From positions 347,547 through 411,546 of the forward strand of contig BMSM01000005.1 of NCBI GenBank assembly GCA_014649155.1: a stretch of DNA of 64,000 nt, given 5' to 3'. Under the pieces are notes generated by a model. That model was not told the origin of the DNA and searched no databases. It was given only the letters and a program-made list of their open reading frames with translations. Every line of letters starts with the position of its first letter. Within the stretch, counting starts at the first letter, position 1. The position numbers and the translations under genes were made by a program. This DNA is from Streptomyces griseoviridis. Its GTDB lineage: Bacteria > Actinomycetota > Actinomycetes > Streptomycetales > Streptomycetaceae. Below, one piece after another: positions 7,458 to 34,700 of the stretch.

Positions 7458-8401
7458 GCCTCCTGAGCGATGAGTTCGCGGTGACCGGGGCGGTGCGGCT
7501 CCGGTGCCGGGGACGTGCGGGCCGCTCGCGCGGCGTGCCGGTCGCGCTCCTTGACGATGCGGTCGACCATGCCGGTCAGGGCGGTGCCCCCGCCGACCTC
7601 CACGAAGTGCGGCGGGCGGTCCTCGTCGAGGCCGATCAGGTACTCCACCGACTCCGTCCAGCGCACCGGGTGGTCGATCTGCTCGGTCAGGGCGGCGGCC
7701 AGCTCCGCCGGCCGGTGCGGGCGGGCCGTCCGGTTGGCGATGACGGGGCACCGCGGCGGACCGAAGGGCGTGGCCCGCAGCAGGGGGCCCAGCTCCCGTG
7801 CGGCGGGGCTCATGTGGGGGGAGTGGAACGGGCCGCTGACCGGCAGCCGGCGCGCCAGCTTCGCCCCCGCGTCCGTCAGGATCAGCTCCATCATCTCCAG
7901 GTCCTCGCGCGGCCCCGCCAGCACCATCTGGTCGGGGGCGTTGAGGTTGGCCAGGTGCACGGCCGCGAACCCGGAGCGGTGCAGCAGGAAACGGAGCGTG
8001 GACTCCCGCAGACCGACGACCACGCTCATGCCGCCGCCGGTCACGGCCGCCATCGCCGCGGCGCGCGCCGACACCAGGCGCAGTCCCTCGGTGAAGCCGA
8101 GCACCCCGGCCGCGACCAGGGCGTTGTACTCGCCGAGGCTGTGGCCGAGGACCGCGTCGGGGTGTTCGCCCCGGTCCGCCAGCGCGTGGTGCGCCAGCGC
8201 GTTGACGACGTAGACGGCGGGCTGGGTGTAGCGCGTGTCGTTCAGTTGGCCGTCCCGGCCGCCGGTCAGGCAGAGGTCGCGGATCGAGTAGCCGAGCACC
8301 TCGTCGGCCTCGGCGGTGAGGTCCGGGTAGCGGTCGAACAGCCCCTCTCCCATGCCCCGTCGCTGGCTGCCCTGCCCGGCGAACATGTGGACCGTGGTCA
8401 T
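7451..8401 (-). CDS. Discrete malonyl-CoA:ACP acyltransferase (trans-AT)
   Basis: A 316-residue FabD-like acyltransferase. It has the N-terminal FAGQGSQ segment, the nucleophile elbow GHSLGEY (Ser near residue 91) and the catalytic His in SGPFHSPH (near 201). No ketosynthase-fused AT domain exists in the neighbouring PKS proteins: every KS is followed directly by DH, KR or ACP. This gene is therefore the in-trans supplier of malonyl units to the assembly line, as VirI is for virginiamycin M. No second AT-like or acyl-hydrolase domain is present. Its ATG overlaps the stop of the upstream NRPS gene (ATGA at 8398-8401), and its own stop overlaps the next start, so it is translated from the operon message. 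Malonyl specificity is expected from the family and the GHSLGE context but was not tested. Confidence 0.92.
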   Translation of the reverse strand: MTTVHMFAGQGSQRRGMGEGLFDRYPDLTAEADEVLGYSIRDLCLTGGRDGQLNDTRYTQPAVYVVNALAHHALADRGEHPDAVLGHSLGEYNALVAAGVLGFTEGLRLVSARAAAMAAVTGGGMSVVVGLRESTLRFLLHRSGFAAVHLANLNAPDQMVLAGPREDLEMMELILTDAGAKLARRLPVSGPFHSPHMSPAARELGPLLRATPFGPPRCPVIANRTARPHRPAELAAALTEQIDHPVRWTESVEYLIGLDEDRPPHFVEVGGGTALTGMVDRIVKERDRHAARAARTSPAPEPHRPGHRELIAQEAW

Positions 8402-11400
8402 GCCGTCTCCTCCCTTCCCGCGACCCGGGCGGCCAGCAGCTCGCCGAGGGCGGGCGCGTGGCGGTGCGAGAGCAGGCTGATGTGGTTGCCGGGGATCTCC
8501 TCCACCGTGACGAGCGGACAGTGCTCCGCCCAGCCCATCGCGGGCCGCGCGTAGTAGGTGTCCGAGGCGTCGAAGGCGCTGCCCCGGCCGAAATCCGTCT
8601 CCGCGGCCCGCAGGACGAGCAGCGGACCCGGATAGGGGCCCGGCCGGTACGACTCGACCGCGCCGAGTGTCTCGCGCAGCAGCGCGAACGGGTCGGCGCC
8701 CGTGGTGCCCATCCAGTCGGCCACCGAGGCGAGTTCGTCGAGGTACTCGTCGGGTGCCAGCTCGGCCGCGTCGGGACCGCCGGAGCCGGGGGCGCGGGAC
8801 GCCGCCCCGGCGCGGGTCCGCTCGTACGCCTCGACCTGCCGCAGGAAGCTCCCGTCGGCCGTGGTGTCGGTCCGCTGCCCGGTCGGCGCCGCCGCGTCCA
8901 GCATCACCACGAGGTCGGGCGCCCGCCCCTCGGCGCGCAGGGCCCGCGCCAGCTCGTAGGCGATGACCCCGCCCCCGGAGAACCCGCCGAGGACGACCCG
9001 CTCGCCGGGTGCCGGCGGCGGCACGGCCCGCGCGTAGGCCCGGGCGAGTTCCTCGACGGTACGGGCCGGGGGCTCACCGGTCAGGACCGTACGCACGTCC
9101 TGGACGCCGACCAGGCGGGCCGGGCCGGGGAAGTGAGCGGCCAGCGCGCCGTAGCAGGCGACCTGACCGCCCGGCGGATGCACCAGGTACACCGTCACCG
9201 GTGTGCCGTCGGCGTCCGGACCGGGTTCGCGCAGCGGAACGAGCGGGTCCACGGCGTCCGGCGCGTCCGACGCCTCCGGTGGCCCGTCGCCCCGCACGTC
9301 GTCCGCGCGGCGTCCGGCCAGGAACGCGGCCAGTTCCCCGGCCACCGGGTGCCGTACCAGGTCGCCCAGGGTGAGGGGCGGGGCGCCGAGATCCGCCAGG
9401 GCCCGCAGCAACCGGACCGAGAGCAGCGAGTGGCCGCCCAGTTCGTAGAAGTGGTCGCCCGGTGCCACCTCCCCGACGCCGAGCACCTCGCGGAAGGCGT
9501 CCCGTACCAGGCCGGCGTCGCGCGCCGACGGCGGCCAGGCCACGGGCCGGTCCGCGGGCCGGGCGAGGACCCCGCCCGTGCCGCGCGGGGCGAGCCCGGG
9601 CAGGTCCTCGTCCCCGATGCGGCCGACCAGGTCCCGCACGGTCAGGCCGTCCGGGTCGTCGGCCAGCCGGCGCAGCGAACGGTCCCACAGCTCGGCGAGC
9701 CGGTCCGCGTCCCCCTTCTCGACGCGGCCCGGGTCCGGCACGAACACCGTCACCAGCGCTCCGGCGGCACGGTGCACGACGGCGGTCACGGCGTAGCCGG
9801 TGCGCGCCCCGGTGGCCGTGGGCACCTCCACCTCGCAGCCGGCCGCCGCGAGCCGCTCCCCGACATCGCCCAGTGAGGCCGGGTAGTTCTCCACCACCAG
9901 GAGACTGTCGAAGAGCGGTTCACGGCCCGGCAGCCCGGCCCATCCGTGGATCTGGCCGGTGCTCACCCATTCGAAGTCCTGCAGGTCGAGCGTCGCCTCC
10001 CGGGCCCGCTCGACCAGGTCGGCGACGCGGTCGTCCGGGTCCACGGCCAGGTCCAGCGGCAGGGTGGTGGCGAGCATGCCGGGGATGCCGCGTACCCCGT
10101 CGGGGCCGTTCGCGCGGCCGGACAGCGTCACTCCGAGCCGGGCCCGGCCCGTGCCGCCGCCCCCGGCGCAGCGCCACAGCAGGGCGGCCCACACGGCCTG
10201 CAGCACATTGCTCTCGGTGGCGGCGTGCCGGGCCGCCCACACCCGCAGCGCGTCGGCGGCGTCTCCGGGCAGTTCGGTACGGACCTCCGCGGCCGGGGCC
10301 GGCGCGGCCGGTGCGGTGACCGGCCGGAGCACCCCGGGCAGGACGGCCGCGCGAGGACCGGCGAGCCTCTCCGACCAGTAGGCGCGGGCCCGGTCCTCGT
10401 CCCGGCCGGCCACCCAGGCGGCGTGGTCGCGGGCATCGGGCCGCCGCGGCCGGGCCGCCGCCGGGTCGGTGCCGTCCAGGTATGCCTCGTAGAGCTGCCC
10501 GAGGAGCAGGGCGACGCTCCAGCCGTCGAGCAGCGCGTGGTGGAACGTCAGCAGGACGCGGTGGCCGTCCGCCTCCCGCCGTACCGTCACCCGCAGCAGG
10601 GGCTCGCCGGCCGTGCCGAAGCCCCGGTCGCGTTCGGCCCGCACGACCTCCTCCCACGGGGTGCTGTCCGGACCGTCCGCCGTGAGCCAGGTGAGCGGCG
10701 GCCGGTCCTCGGGCGGGGCCGTGAGGCACGGGGGCGTGCCGTCCGCCACCCGGGCGCGCAGGACGATGTGACGACGCGTCAGCACCTGCCAGGCGCGGGC
10801 GAACCGCTCCCGGTCGAAGGCCCCCCGCCACCACCAGTGGAACTGCTCCACGTGCCGTCCGGCCGCCGCCGCGAGGGCCTCCGCCACCACGCCGTACTGC
10901 TGGGGGGTGAGCGGCCAGCTCACGGCGCCGGACGTGCCGGTGCCGTCCGCCGTGCCACCGCCGGGGCAGGCCAGTTCGGTCAGGGCGGCGCGCACCTGGG
11001 TGCTCAGGGAGCGCACACTGCCGGCGTCGAGGCCGTCGGCCGCCGCGGGGCTCCACACCACGCCCACCCGCAGCCGCCCGTCGCGGACCACCGCGTACAC
11101 CTCCACCGGATACGGCCGCCGCGCCCGCGGCGAACGGTCCCCGGGCGGCGGCGCGGCCGGTGCGAACCGGTCCGAGACCGCCAGCCGGTCGGTCTGCCCC
11201 AGGTAGTTGAACGAGACTAGGGCCGGCGGCACCGCGGCCAGCTCCTCACGCAGGTCCGCGTCCGGGGAGAGGTGACGGTAGGCCAGGAAACCCGCGTGGC
11301 CGGCGGGGGCGGCGAGCGCACCGGCGGCCTCGCGCAGGAACTCCTCGGCCCCGGCCTGCCGCGGGCCGCTGACGACCACCGGATCGACAGAGGTCAGCCA

Positions 11401-14258
11401 GCCCACGGTACGGGACAGGTCGGCCCCCGCACACGCCCGCGGACCGGGCCCGGCCGCGCTGTCGAGGCGGCCGTGCGTCTCCACGTCCAGGGTGACCAGA
11501 CGGCAGCCCCGCCACCGGGCGAGGGCGAGCGCCACCGCGCCGGTGAGGACCGTGTGCACCGGCAGGCCGAGCCGCCGGGGCACGTCGGTCAGCAGCAGCT
11601 TCGTCGGGTCCGCGGCCAGGACGAACTCCTCGTGCCGCCCCTCCTCCTCGCGGCCCGGCGGCAGGGACGCGAGGAGACCGTCGCACTCGTGCCGGGCCTC
11701 GGCCACCGCCCGCCAGTAGGCGGCACCCTCGGGATCGGCGGCGGCGCGGGCGAGGAGGGCGGCCCAGGCGCGCTCCCCGGTCGGCTCGGGCGGCAGGCGG
11801 GGCAGTTCGCCCTCCCGCAGCGCGCCGAGCGCCGTGTCCAGGTCGGACAGGACGATCCCCCAGGAGACGGCGTCCATCACCAGGTGGTGCGCGGTCAGGC
11901 GCAGGATGTCCTCACACGCCGGTTCGTCGGACTCCGCATCGCCGGAGCCGGCTTCGCCGGAGTCGGGGGAGGCCGTGGCGCCGCGGACCAGCAGGGCGCC
12001 GAAGACCCGGCCCGCCTCCGGGTCGAGGCCGCGCTGCACGTCCTGCCAGCGCCGCTCGGCCTCGCCGTCGTCCCCGCCGGCGTCGACGACCGTGAGCAGG
12101 TCGCGTACCGCTCGGCCGGAGGGCGCCGGCGCGGGCCGTACCCGGTGGTCCGCGCCGGCGATGGCGATCCGGCAGGTGAGAGCCGGGTGGGCGGCGAGGA
12201 CGCACTGAAGGGCCAGCCGTACGAGGAGCGGGTCGGCCGGCTGCCGCAGCCGTACGGCGGCCGACAGGTTCCAGTGCCGGCGTTCCGGCCCTGCGACGCG
12301 CTCGAAGAACCACGACTGGACCGGTGACGGGCCGGGGACGGCGGGCGCGGCGCCCGTCCGGGGCGGTACGGGCGCCGGGGCGTCCCCGCCGTCGTCCGGG
12401 GGCGGCGGCGCGGACGCCCGGCCGGTGAGCAGGCGGGCCAGCGCGCCCGGTGTGGGGTCGCGGAAGACGTCGCGGGCCGACAGCGAGAACCCGGCCCCGC
12501 GCAACCGGGTCACCAACTGCACGGCGAGGATGGAGTCGCCGCCCGCGGCGAAGAAGTTCGGCCCGTCCGGGCCGGCGTCCGCCCCCTCGCCCCCCTCGTC
12601 CGTGGAGAGTCCCGGCAGCAGGGCGGCCCACGCCTCCCGGCACGCCGCCAGCGCCCGCGCGTCCACGGGGGCGGGGACGCCGGATCCGGACCGGTCCTGA
12701 CCGGCGCCGCCGGAGGCCCGGGCGGGGGTGGCCGTGCCCGTCACGGAAGCCGCTCCGAGCGGCCGGGCCGCACCCGGCGCCTCGCGCAGCGCCCGGCCGA
12801 GGACCTCGGCGACCGGAGCGTCGGGGGCTGCCGCCAGCGCCCCGGCCACCGCGGCCACCTCGGCGGCACAGCGCTCCGCCGACGGCCGGTCGAACCGTTC
12901 CCGGTCGTACTTGAGCAGGCCCCGGATCTCACCGTCGCGTTCCACCAGGGTCAGGTTGACGTGCCCCACGCCCGGCTGCTGGATCTCCTCCACGATCGCG
13001 GCCGTGAGGCCGGGGGCGATGTCGCCCGCCGGGTCCGCCTGCTCGTGCAGGAAGGCGAACGGGCAGGTGAACGGGGAGCCGTCCTCCGGGTCGAAGCCGT
13101 CGTCCAGGAGTTCCGCGATGCGGGGGAAGGGCAGGTCGCAGTGGTCGAGACCGGCGGTGAGTTCGGCGCGTACGGCACGGACGTATCCGGCGGCCGTCGT
13201 CGTGCCGCCGTCGTCGCCCGCGGGGAGCGGGGAGCGGACCGGTATCAGGTTGGTGAGGTAGCCGACGGTCCGGTCGAAGCGCGCGTCGTGCCGGATGGCG
13301 ACCGGGGTGCCCACGGCCAGCCGCCGCCCGGGATCGTGCCGGCCGAGGGCCAGCAGGTAGGCGGCGAGCAGCACGGCGAACACGCTGGAGCGGCTCCGCG
13401 CGGCGAACGACCGCAACGCCGCCGTCTCCCCGGTGCCGAACCGGACGGGGACGCTCGCCGACGCCCGGGTCCGCCGGGTGGTCCCGGGCCGGTCGAAGGG
13501 GAGCAGCGGTGCTCCCGTCACCCCGGACATCCGTTCGCGCCAGAAGCCGGTCAGCCGCTCCTGGTCCTGTGCGGCGCGTTCGGCGCGCAGGGCGGCGTAG
13601 TCGGCGAACGACGGCCCTGCGGGCCCCGGGGCCCCAGGATCGTCCGGCGCCCGGTACAGCGCCCACAGGTCCCGCAGCACCACCACCGACGAATGCCCGT
13701 CGAAGACCAGGTGGTGCACGACGAGGAGCAGGTGGTGGTGGTCCGGGGCGTGCGCGAACAGCACGGCGCGCAGCAGGCCCCGCTCGGGGTCCAGGGGCCG
13801 TGCCGCCTCGTGCGCCGGGGCCGCCCGGTACGACTCGGGCGGCGCGTCCGCACCGCCGGCCGCATCCCGCACCTCCAGGCGCGGTGGGGCGGGCGCGGCC
13901 ACGAGGACCGGGCCGTCCGGCCGGGCCGCGACCCGGGTGGCCAGCACGGGGTGACGGGCCGTCAGCGCGTCGAAGGCCCGCGACAGGCGGGGCACGTCGA
14001 GCGGCCCGCGCAGTTCGACCGCGACCGGGATGTCGTACAGCCCGGTGCCGGGGTCGAGCCGGTGCAGGAACAGCAGACCGCGCTGCTCCGGTGTCAGGGG
14101 GATCTCCGAGGGCTGCTCCGGCCGTTCCGGGGCGGTGGTCGCGGGGCCCGGCCCCGGGGCGGTGTCCCCGCCCCGGCGCAGCAGGGACTTCAGCCGCTCC
14201 CGCTTGGCCTCGACGGTCTCGTCCGGGGTGCCGTCCGTGCGGGTGCTCGTGGGTGCGC

Positions 14259-14262
<4 letters not shown>
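8398..14262 (-). CDS. Terminal NRPS without A domains: C-PCP-E-C-PCP-TE
   Basis: 1954 residues. Domains in order: condensation (about 50-470, HHLVFDG), PCP (Ser near 577, GGDSILAV), epimerisation (about 640-1060, HHLVMDAVSW plus [13 protein letters not shown] and NYLGQ), a second condensation (about 1090-1520, HHALLDG), PCP (Ser near 1607, GGHSLLSV) and thioesterase (about 1690-1945, GGFSGGG with a C-terminal GNHISLL His). There is no adenylation domain. The free-standing Cys-type A protein at the end of the operon probably charges the first PCP, and the E domain would then give D-Cys. The second C-PCP pair may only pass the chain to the TE, since a griseoviridin-like product needs just one residue here. 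The TE would form the macrolactone with the hydroxyl made by module 1. Start ATGA-overlaps the upstream gene. Domain calls are firm; the loading scheme is inference. Confidence 0.9.
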
Positions 14263-22094
<7,832 letters not shown>

Positions 22095-22104
22095 TGCGGC
22101 TCCT

Positions 22105-28715
<6,611 letters not shown>

Positions 28716-28719
<4 letters not shown>

Positions 28720-31700
28720 CGGCTCGCCTCCAGCAGCGAGACGGCTTCCTCCAGGCCGATGCCGCCGCTCGCCAGCGCGTCGAGCACGGCGTCGGGCGAC
28801 TCCGCCCCGGTGTCCGGCGCGGGCGGGGCCGAGGCGGCGAGGTGCCGGGCGAGCCGGTCGGCGGTGGTGTGCTCGTAGAGGTCCCGCACCTCAAGGGTGA
28901 GACCGAGCCGTTCGCGCAGGGCCACGGCCAGTTCCTCCGTCAGCAGCGAGTCGAGGCCCATCTCCTCGAAGGGGCGGTCGGCGCCGATCGCGGCGGGATC
29001 CTCGTAGAGAACCTCGCCGAGGATGTCCAGGAGTGTCCGCCTGATCCGGTCGACGCCGGGACCGGGGTCGGGCTCCTCGCGCGAGACCGAGACCGAGACC
29101 GGAACCGGTTCCGGGGCGGGCGTGGACACCGGTGGCTGTCCGGCGGGTGGGGCGGGCGTCGGCACCGGTGGCCCGGTGGGCGGCGCGGATGTCGGGGCCG
29201 GTGGCCCGGTGGGCGGCGTCGGAGAGGCGGGCGGCGTGTCCGGGGCCGGTCGCGGGGCGCGTCCGAAGTCCCGCAGGTCGCCCCGCACCCAGGCCCCGGC
29301 GTCCGTGCCCTCCCGCGGGCCCGCCGCGTCGTCCGGCCGCTGGAGCTGGTTGTCGTACCAGCAGCGGATGCGTTCGAACGGGTAGTGCGGCAGCGTGACC
29401 CGGCGGCCCCGCCCCGCCGCGCCGCACAGCTCCGCCAGATCGGCCCGGCCACCGCCCAGCCACGCCTCGGCCGCCGGGTCCTGCTCCCCGGCACCGGCGG
29501 CACCGCCCCCCGACTCGATCCGGGCGAGCCCGGCCAGCAGCTCCTCCTCGTCGCGGTGGCGGACCGCGGCCCGCGTGCCCAGCTGCGCCCGGCCGACGGC
29601 CAGCGTGTACGTCACGTCGGCGCGGGCCGGCGCGGTGCCCTCGGCCCGCGCCCGCACCAGGTACCGGCGGAGCCGGCCGGCCAGTTCGGCGAGGGCGGCC
29701 GGGGTGCGGGCCGACAGGAACGCCACCAGCGGCCGGCCGTCGTCGGCCGGCGCGGGACCGCGCCGCGGACCCTCCTCGACGACGACATGGGCGTTGCTCC
29801 CGCCCGCGCCGAACGAGCTGATCCCCGCTCGCAGCGGCGCCGGGCCGCCCGCCCGCGCCGGTTCCCAGGCGGCGACCCGCCGCTGCACCGTGAACGGGGT
29901 CGCCGCGAAGTCGATCTCCGGGTTGGGCGGGTCCGCGTGCAGCGAGGGCACCAGCGTCCGGTGCCGGAACTGGAGCAGGACCTTGGCGAACGCGGCCATG
30001 CCCGCCGCCGACTCCAGGTGTCCGATGTTCGACTTCACCGATCCGATCGGACAGTGCGGGTCCCGGCCCCCCGGGTCCGCCCCGGCGACGCGGCCGTCCC
30101 GGCCGAACGCCGAGGCCAGGCCGCGTATCTCCAGCGGGTCACCGAGCGCGGTGCCGGTGCCGTGCGCCTCCACGTAGTCGAGGTCCCACGCGGTCAGGCC
30201 GGCGTCGGCGAGCGCCCGGCCCACCAGGTTGGCCTGGGCGCGCGGATTGGGCACGGTGTAGCCGTTGGTGCGGCCGCCGTGGTTCACGGCACTGCCGCGG
30301 ATCACCGCGTGGATCTGGTCACCGTCCCGCAGGGCCGCCGCGAGCGGTTTGAGGACGACGGCCGCCACCCCCTCGCCGGGCACATAGCCGTCGCCGCCGG
30401 CGCCGAAGCTGCGGCACCGGCCGTCGCTGGACAGGAACCGCCCCTGACTGAGCATCAGGTACTTGTTCGGGTGGACCGTCACGTTGACGGCCCCCGCCAG
30501 GGCGACCGCGCAGTCGCCCGCGCGCAGCGCCCGGCACGCCGTGTGCAGCGAGCTGAGCCCCGACGAACAGGCCGTGTCCAGGGCGATGCTCGGACCCTCG
30601 AAACCGAAGAAGTACGACACCCGGTTGGCGATGCACCAGAAGGCGCTGTTGGCGTGCACCGGATTGCCGCGCAACCGCTCCTCGCCCTCGTGCACCTGGT
30701 ACTCGCTGTACATGGCGCCGACGTACACGCCGACGTCCCGGGGGCGGCGCGGGTCGTCGTCCGGCGCGAGGGCGGACGGGGTGTACCCGGCGTCCTCCAT
30801 CGCCGCCCAGCAGCTCTCCAGGAAGAGCCGGGCCTGCGGGTCGACGGTGCCGGCCTCCCGCGCCGAGATGTTGAACAGGGGGGCGTCGAACCGGTCGATG
30901 CCGTCCAGGAAACCGCCCCACTTCGCGTACGACGTGTTCGGCCGGTCCCGCTCGGGACGGAAGAACCCTTCGAGCGGCCAGCGGTCCGCCGGTATCTCGG
31001 TGACGCAGTCACGGCCGTCCAGGAGGTTGCGCCAGAACTCCTCCAGGCCGTCGGCCTGCGGGAAGCGGCCCGCGATGCCGATGACGGCGACGGCTCCGTC
31101 GTCCCCCGCGGCCGGGCCGTGCTCCGTGCCGTCACCCCGTGCGGGGACCGGGACCGGGACCGGGATCTGGACCGGGGGGCCGGCGGGGACGTCGGCCGAG
31201 GGCGGTGCCTGCTCGTCCGGGCCGGGCGCGGCGGCGTGCTCCAGCCGGCTCTCCGGGACTTCGGCGCGCAGGTGGGCGACGATCTCCGCGGCGCTGCGGC
31301 ATTCGAAGAGCAGCGTGCGCGGCAGCCGGCCGAACCGCTCGGAGAGCCGCTCCACGGCGCGGATACCGGTCAGGGAGTCGATCCCGAGGTCGTCGAAGAG
31401 CGTGTCCGCCGCCACCGCCCGCAGCGGATGGCCCGTCACCTCGGCCAGCACCCCACGGACGACGGCGAGCAGCGGGTCCTCCGGGGCGGTGCCGTCACCG
31501 GTGGCGCTCCGGACCGGCGGCGGTCCGGCGGCGGTGCCGTCTCCGCCGTCGACGCCGTCATGATCGGCGCCGGCGCCGGTGTGGGCGTCCGGGCCGGGCA
31601 GGAGCGACGCGGGCGGGCCGGCCGGGTCGCCGTAGAACACCAGCGGGCACACCGGTCCGTCCGGGTCGGCGCGCAGCAGCGTCTCCAGGACGTCGAGGCC

Positions 31701-34700
31701 GGTCCGCGCCGGCAGCGGCACGGCTCCCGTCGGGGCGAGCAGCTCGGCCGGGTCGCCCGGCATCTCCATGCCTCCGTCGGCCCAGTACGGCCAGGCGACG
31801 GAGAGCGTGCGGCCGGTGCGGGTACCGGCCCGTACGGCGGCGGCCCGGTCCACGGCGATCCGGTCCATCGCCGCGTTGGCGAAGGCGTAGTCGGCCTGTC
31901 CCTCGCTGCCCAGCGCGGCGGAGACCGACGAGTACGCCACGAAGAAGTCCAGGTCGAACCCGGCCGTCGCGGCGTCGAGCGCGGCCGTGCCCCGCACCTT
32001 GGGCCCGGCCACGGCCACCGCCGCCGCCGGGTCCTTGGTCAGCAGGAAGCCGTCGCGCAGGACACCCGCGCAGTGGAACACACCGTGCGGCGGGCGGCCC
32101 TCGGCCGTCAGCCGGGCCGCGACCGCCGCGAGGGCGGCGGCGTCGGTGGTGTCCGCGACCAGGTGCTCCACCGATCCGCCGGTACGGGCGGCGAGCGCGC
32201 GCAGCCGCTCCCACGTGGGGTCGCCGGAGGTCCGGTCCCGGCGGCCGGTGAGGAGCACCTCGGCCCGGTACGAGGTGAGCAGGTGCTCGGCGAGCAGCGC
32301 CGCGAGCCGTCCGTGCCCGTTGATCCAGTACCGTCCCCGTTCGCGCAGTCCGGGGCCGCCGCCGGCGCGCGGGGCGGCGGGCCGGAGGACCGGGGTGCGG
32401 CGTCCGCCGCCGGCGTCGACGAGCACATGGCGGGTGCCGGGCGCGGGCGTGCCGGCCTCGGCGGCGAGGACGGCGGCCGTCCGGTCGTCCGGGAACCCCT
32501 CGGGCAGTCCCACCGCGCACAGGTCGAAGCGCGGGTTCTCCCGGGCGAGGGAGCGGCCGAGCGCGGCGAGGCCGGCGCCGAGGGCCCCGTGCCCCGGGTC
32601 ACCGGCCGGGTAGGGGACGCGGATCACGGCCCCGGTACGGGCCAGGGGCCGCAGCAGTTCACGGAGCAGGGCCACGGCGTCGCGCAGCCGTTCCACAGCG
32701 GTGTCCGGGCCGCAGCCGGCCGCGGCGCAGGCGCCCAGCCAGACGACGACCGGGCGGCCCGGGGAGGAAGCACCGCCGGCCACCGCCGCGATCCGGCGGC
32801 CGGCCTGCGCGGCGTCGCCCTCCGGCAGGCCGGTGACGGGGCCGAGGTGCCGGGCCACCGCGTCCCGCAGCGAGGGACCGCCGCCGAGCACGACCAGTGG
32901 CCCCGGCGCCACCGGGGGGCCGGACCGCCGCGCGGGCGGCAGCGGTACGTCGGTCGGGGCCAGCACCCGTACGGCGGGACCGCCGGCCGGTGGCTCCCCG
33001 CCCGCCGGCACGGTGGGCCGCAGCGCGAGCCCCGTCAGCTCGGCGCGCGTCCCGCCGTCCGGGTCGTACAGGGTGAGGTCGAACTTGCGGACGCGTGCGC
33101 CGCCGCCCGCCAGCCGCCGCGGCCTGGCGTGCACGACCACCTCGGCCGGCAACGGCCCGTACACGTCGAGGCGTTCCACGGCGAACGGCAGGTAGCGCTC
33201 GCTCGCACCGCCGCCGTGCGCGAGGAAGCTCATCACGGTCTGCAGGGCGCCGTCCAGCAGGGCCGGCGGCAGCGCCGTCCCGGCCGTCCCGCCCGCCGCC
33301 CCCGACGAGACGCGCGCCACGACGTCCCGCTCGCCGTAGGAGAAGTCGGTGACGACCTGGTACAGCGGGCCGTAGTGCACCGAATGCCGGGCGAACAGCG
33401 CGTACAGGTCGGCCGGCGCCAGCGAGGACGGGCACCTCTCCCGGAGCGCGGCGAGGACGGCGGCCGGGGGCGGCGCGGGCGCCGCCGCCGGGGCCGTCGG
33501 TGCCGGCACGCGGGCGGTCACGTGGACGCGGCTCTCCGGCGTGCCGGCGCCGGCGGTCGGCGGCGCGGAGGTCACGGTGACGGTCAGCGCGGTCTCGTCG
33601 CCGCTCACCTCGGCCCGCAGCACCAGCGGCCCGCCGGCCTCGGCCGGCTGCCGGAAGGTGAGGTCCTCCAGCCGCCGCGGCGGCGCGCCGGCCGCCGCGG
33701 CGGACACGGCCCGGACGAACTCCATGAAGGCGGCGGCGGGCAGGACCGGCCGGCCGGCCACCACGTGGTCGGCCAGCAGCGGTTCGCCCGGGTCGAGATC
33801 CCGCTCGAAGGAGATCCCGCGCAGGGTGGAGGTGTTGCGGTCCACCATGCCGCGGGGGCCGTCCGCGCGGCGCCCGGCGGGACCGTCCCGGCCGTCCCGG
33901 GGCGCTCCCAGGGGCCAGCTGCGGCTGTGGTCGAAGGGGTAACCGGGCAGCCGCGCCCGCCGCGGCCGGCCGGCCCGCGGGCCGGTGACCGGTACGTCGT
34001 CGGTCTCGCCGGCCTCCCAGGCCCGCGCCGCGCGCTCCACGGCGGTGGCCGGCTCGTCCGCGGCACCGCCCGCCGCGCGCTCGCGCAGGACCCGTGCCGC
34101 ATCCGCCGGGTCCCGGGCCACCACGGCCAGCCGGCAGGGCAGCCGGCTGCGGCCCTCGCGGAGCGTGCGGGCCACCGCGTCGAGGGAGTCGGTGTGGTCC
34201 GGGCTCTCCAGGTGCCCGGCGAGCCGCTCCGCGGACGCCCGCAGCGCCTGCGGGGTCCGTGCCGACAGGACCAGGGGCACCGGCCCGGCGGCGGGTTCCG
34301 GGTCCCGCGCCGGAACCGGGGGTGCCTGTTCCAGGACGACGTGCGCGTTGGTGCCGCCGATGCCGAAGGAGCTGACGGCCGCCCGCCGGGGCCCCCGCGG
34401 CACCGGCCAGGGCTGGGGCGTCCGCGGCACGAAGAAGCGGCTCGCGGCCAGGCCGAGCAGGGGGTTGGGGGTCTCGTAGCCGTGCTGGGGCGGCACGATG
34501 CCCTGTTCGAGGGCGAGGACGCACTTGAGGAGTCCGGCGAGGCCGGCGGCCGTGTTCAGGTGCCCCACCACCGACTTGGCGGACCCCAGGGCGCAGGGGG
34601 CCGGATCCGGGCCGTCGCCGTACGCCTCGCGGAGGGCGGAGAACTCCACCGGGTCACCGAGGGGGGTGCCCGTGCCGTGGGCCTCCACGAGGCCCACCGT

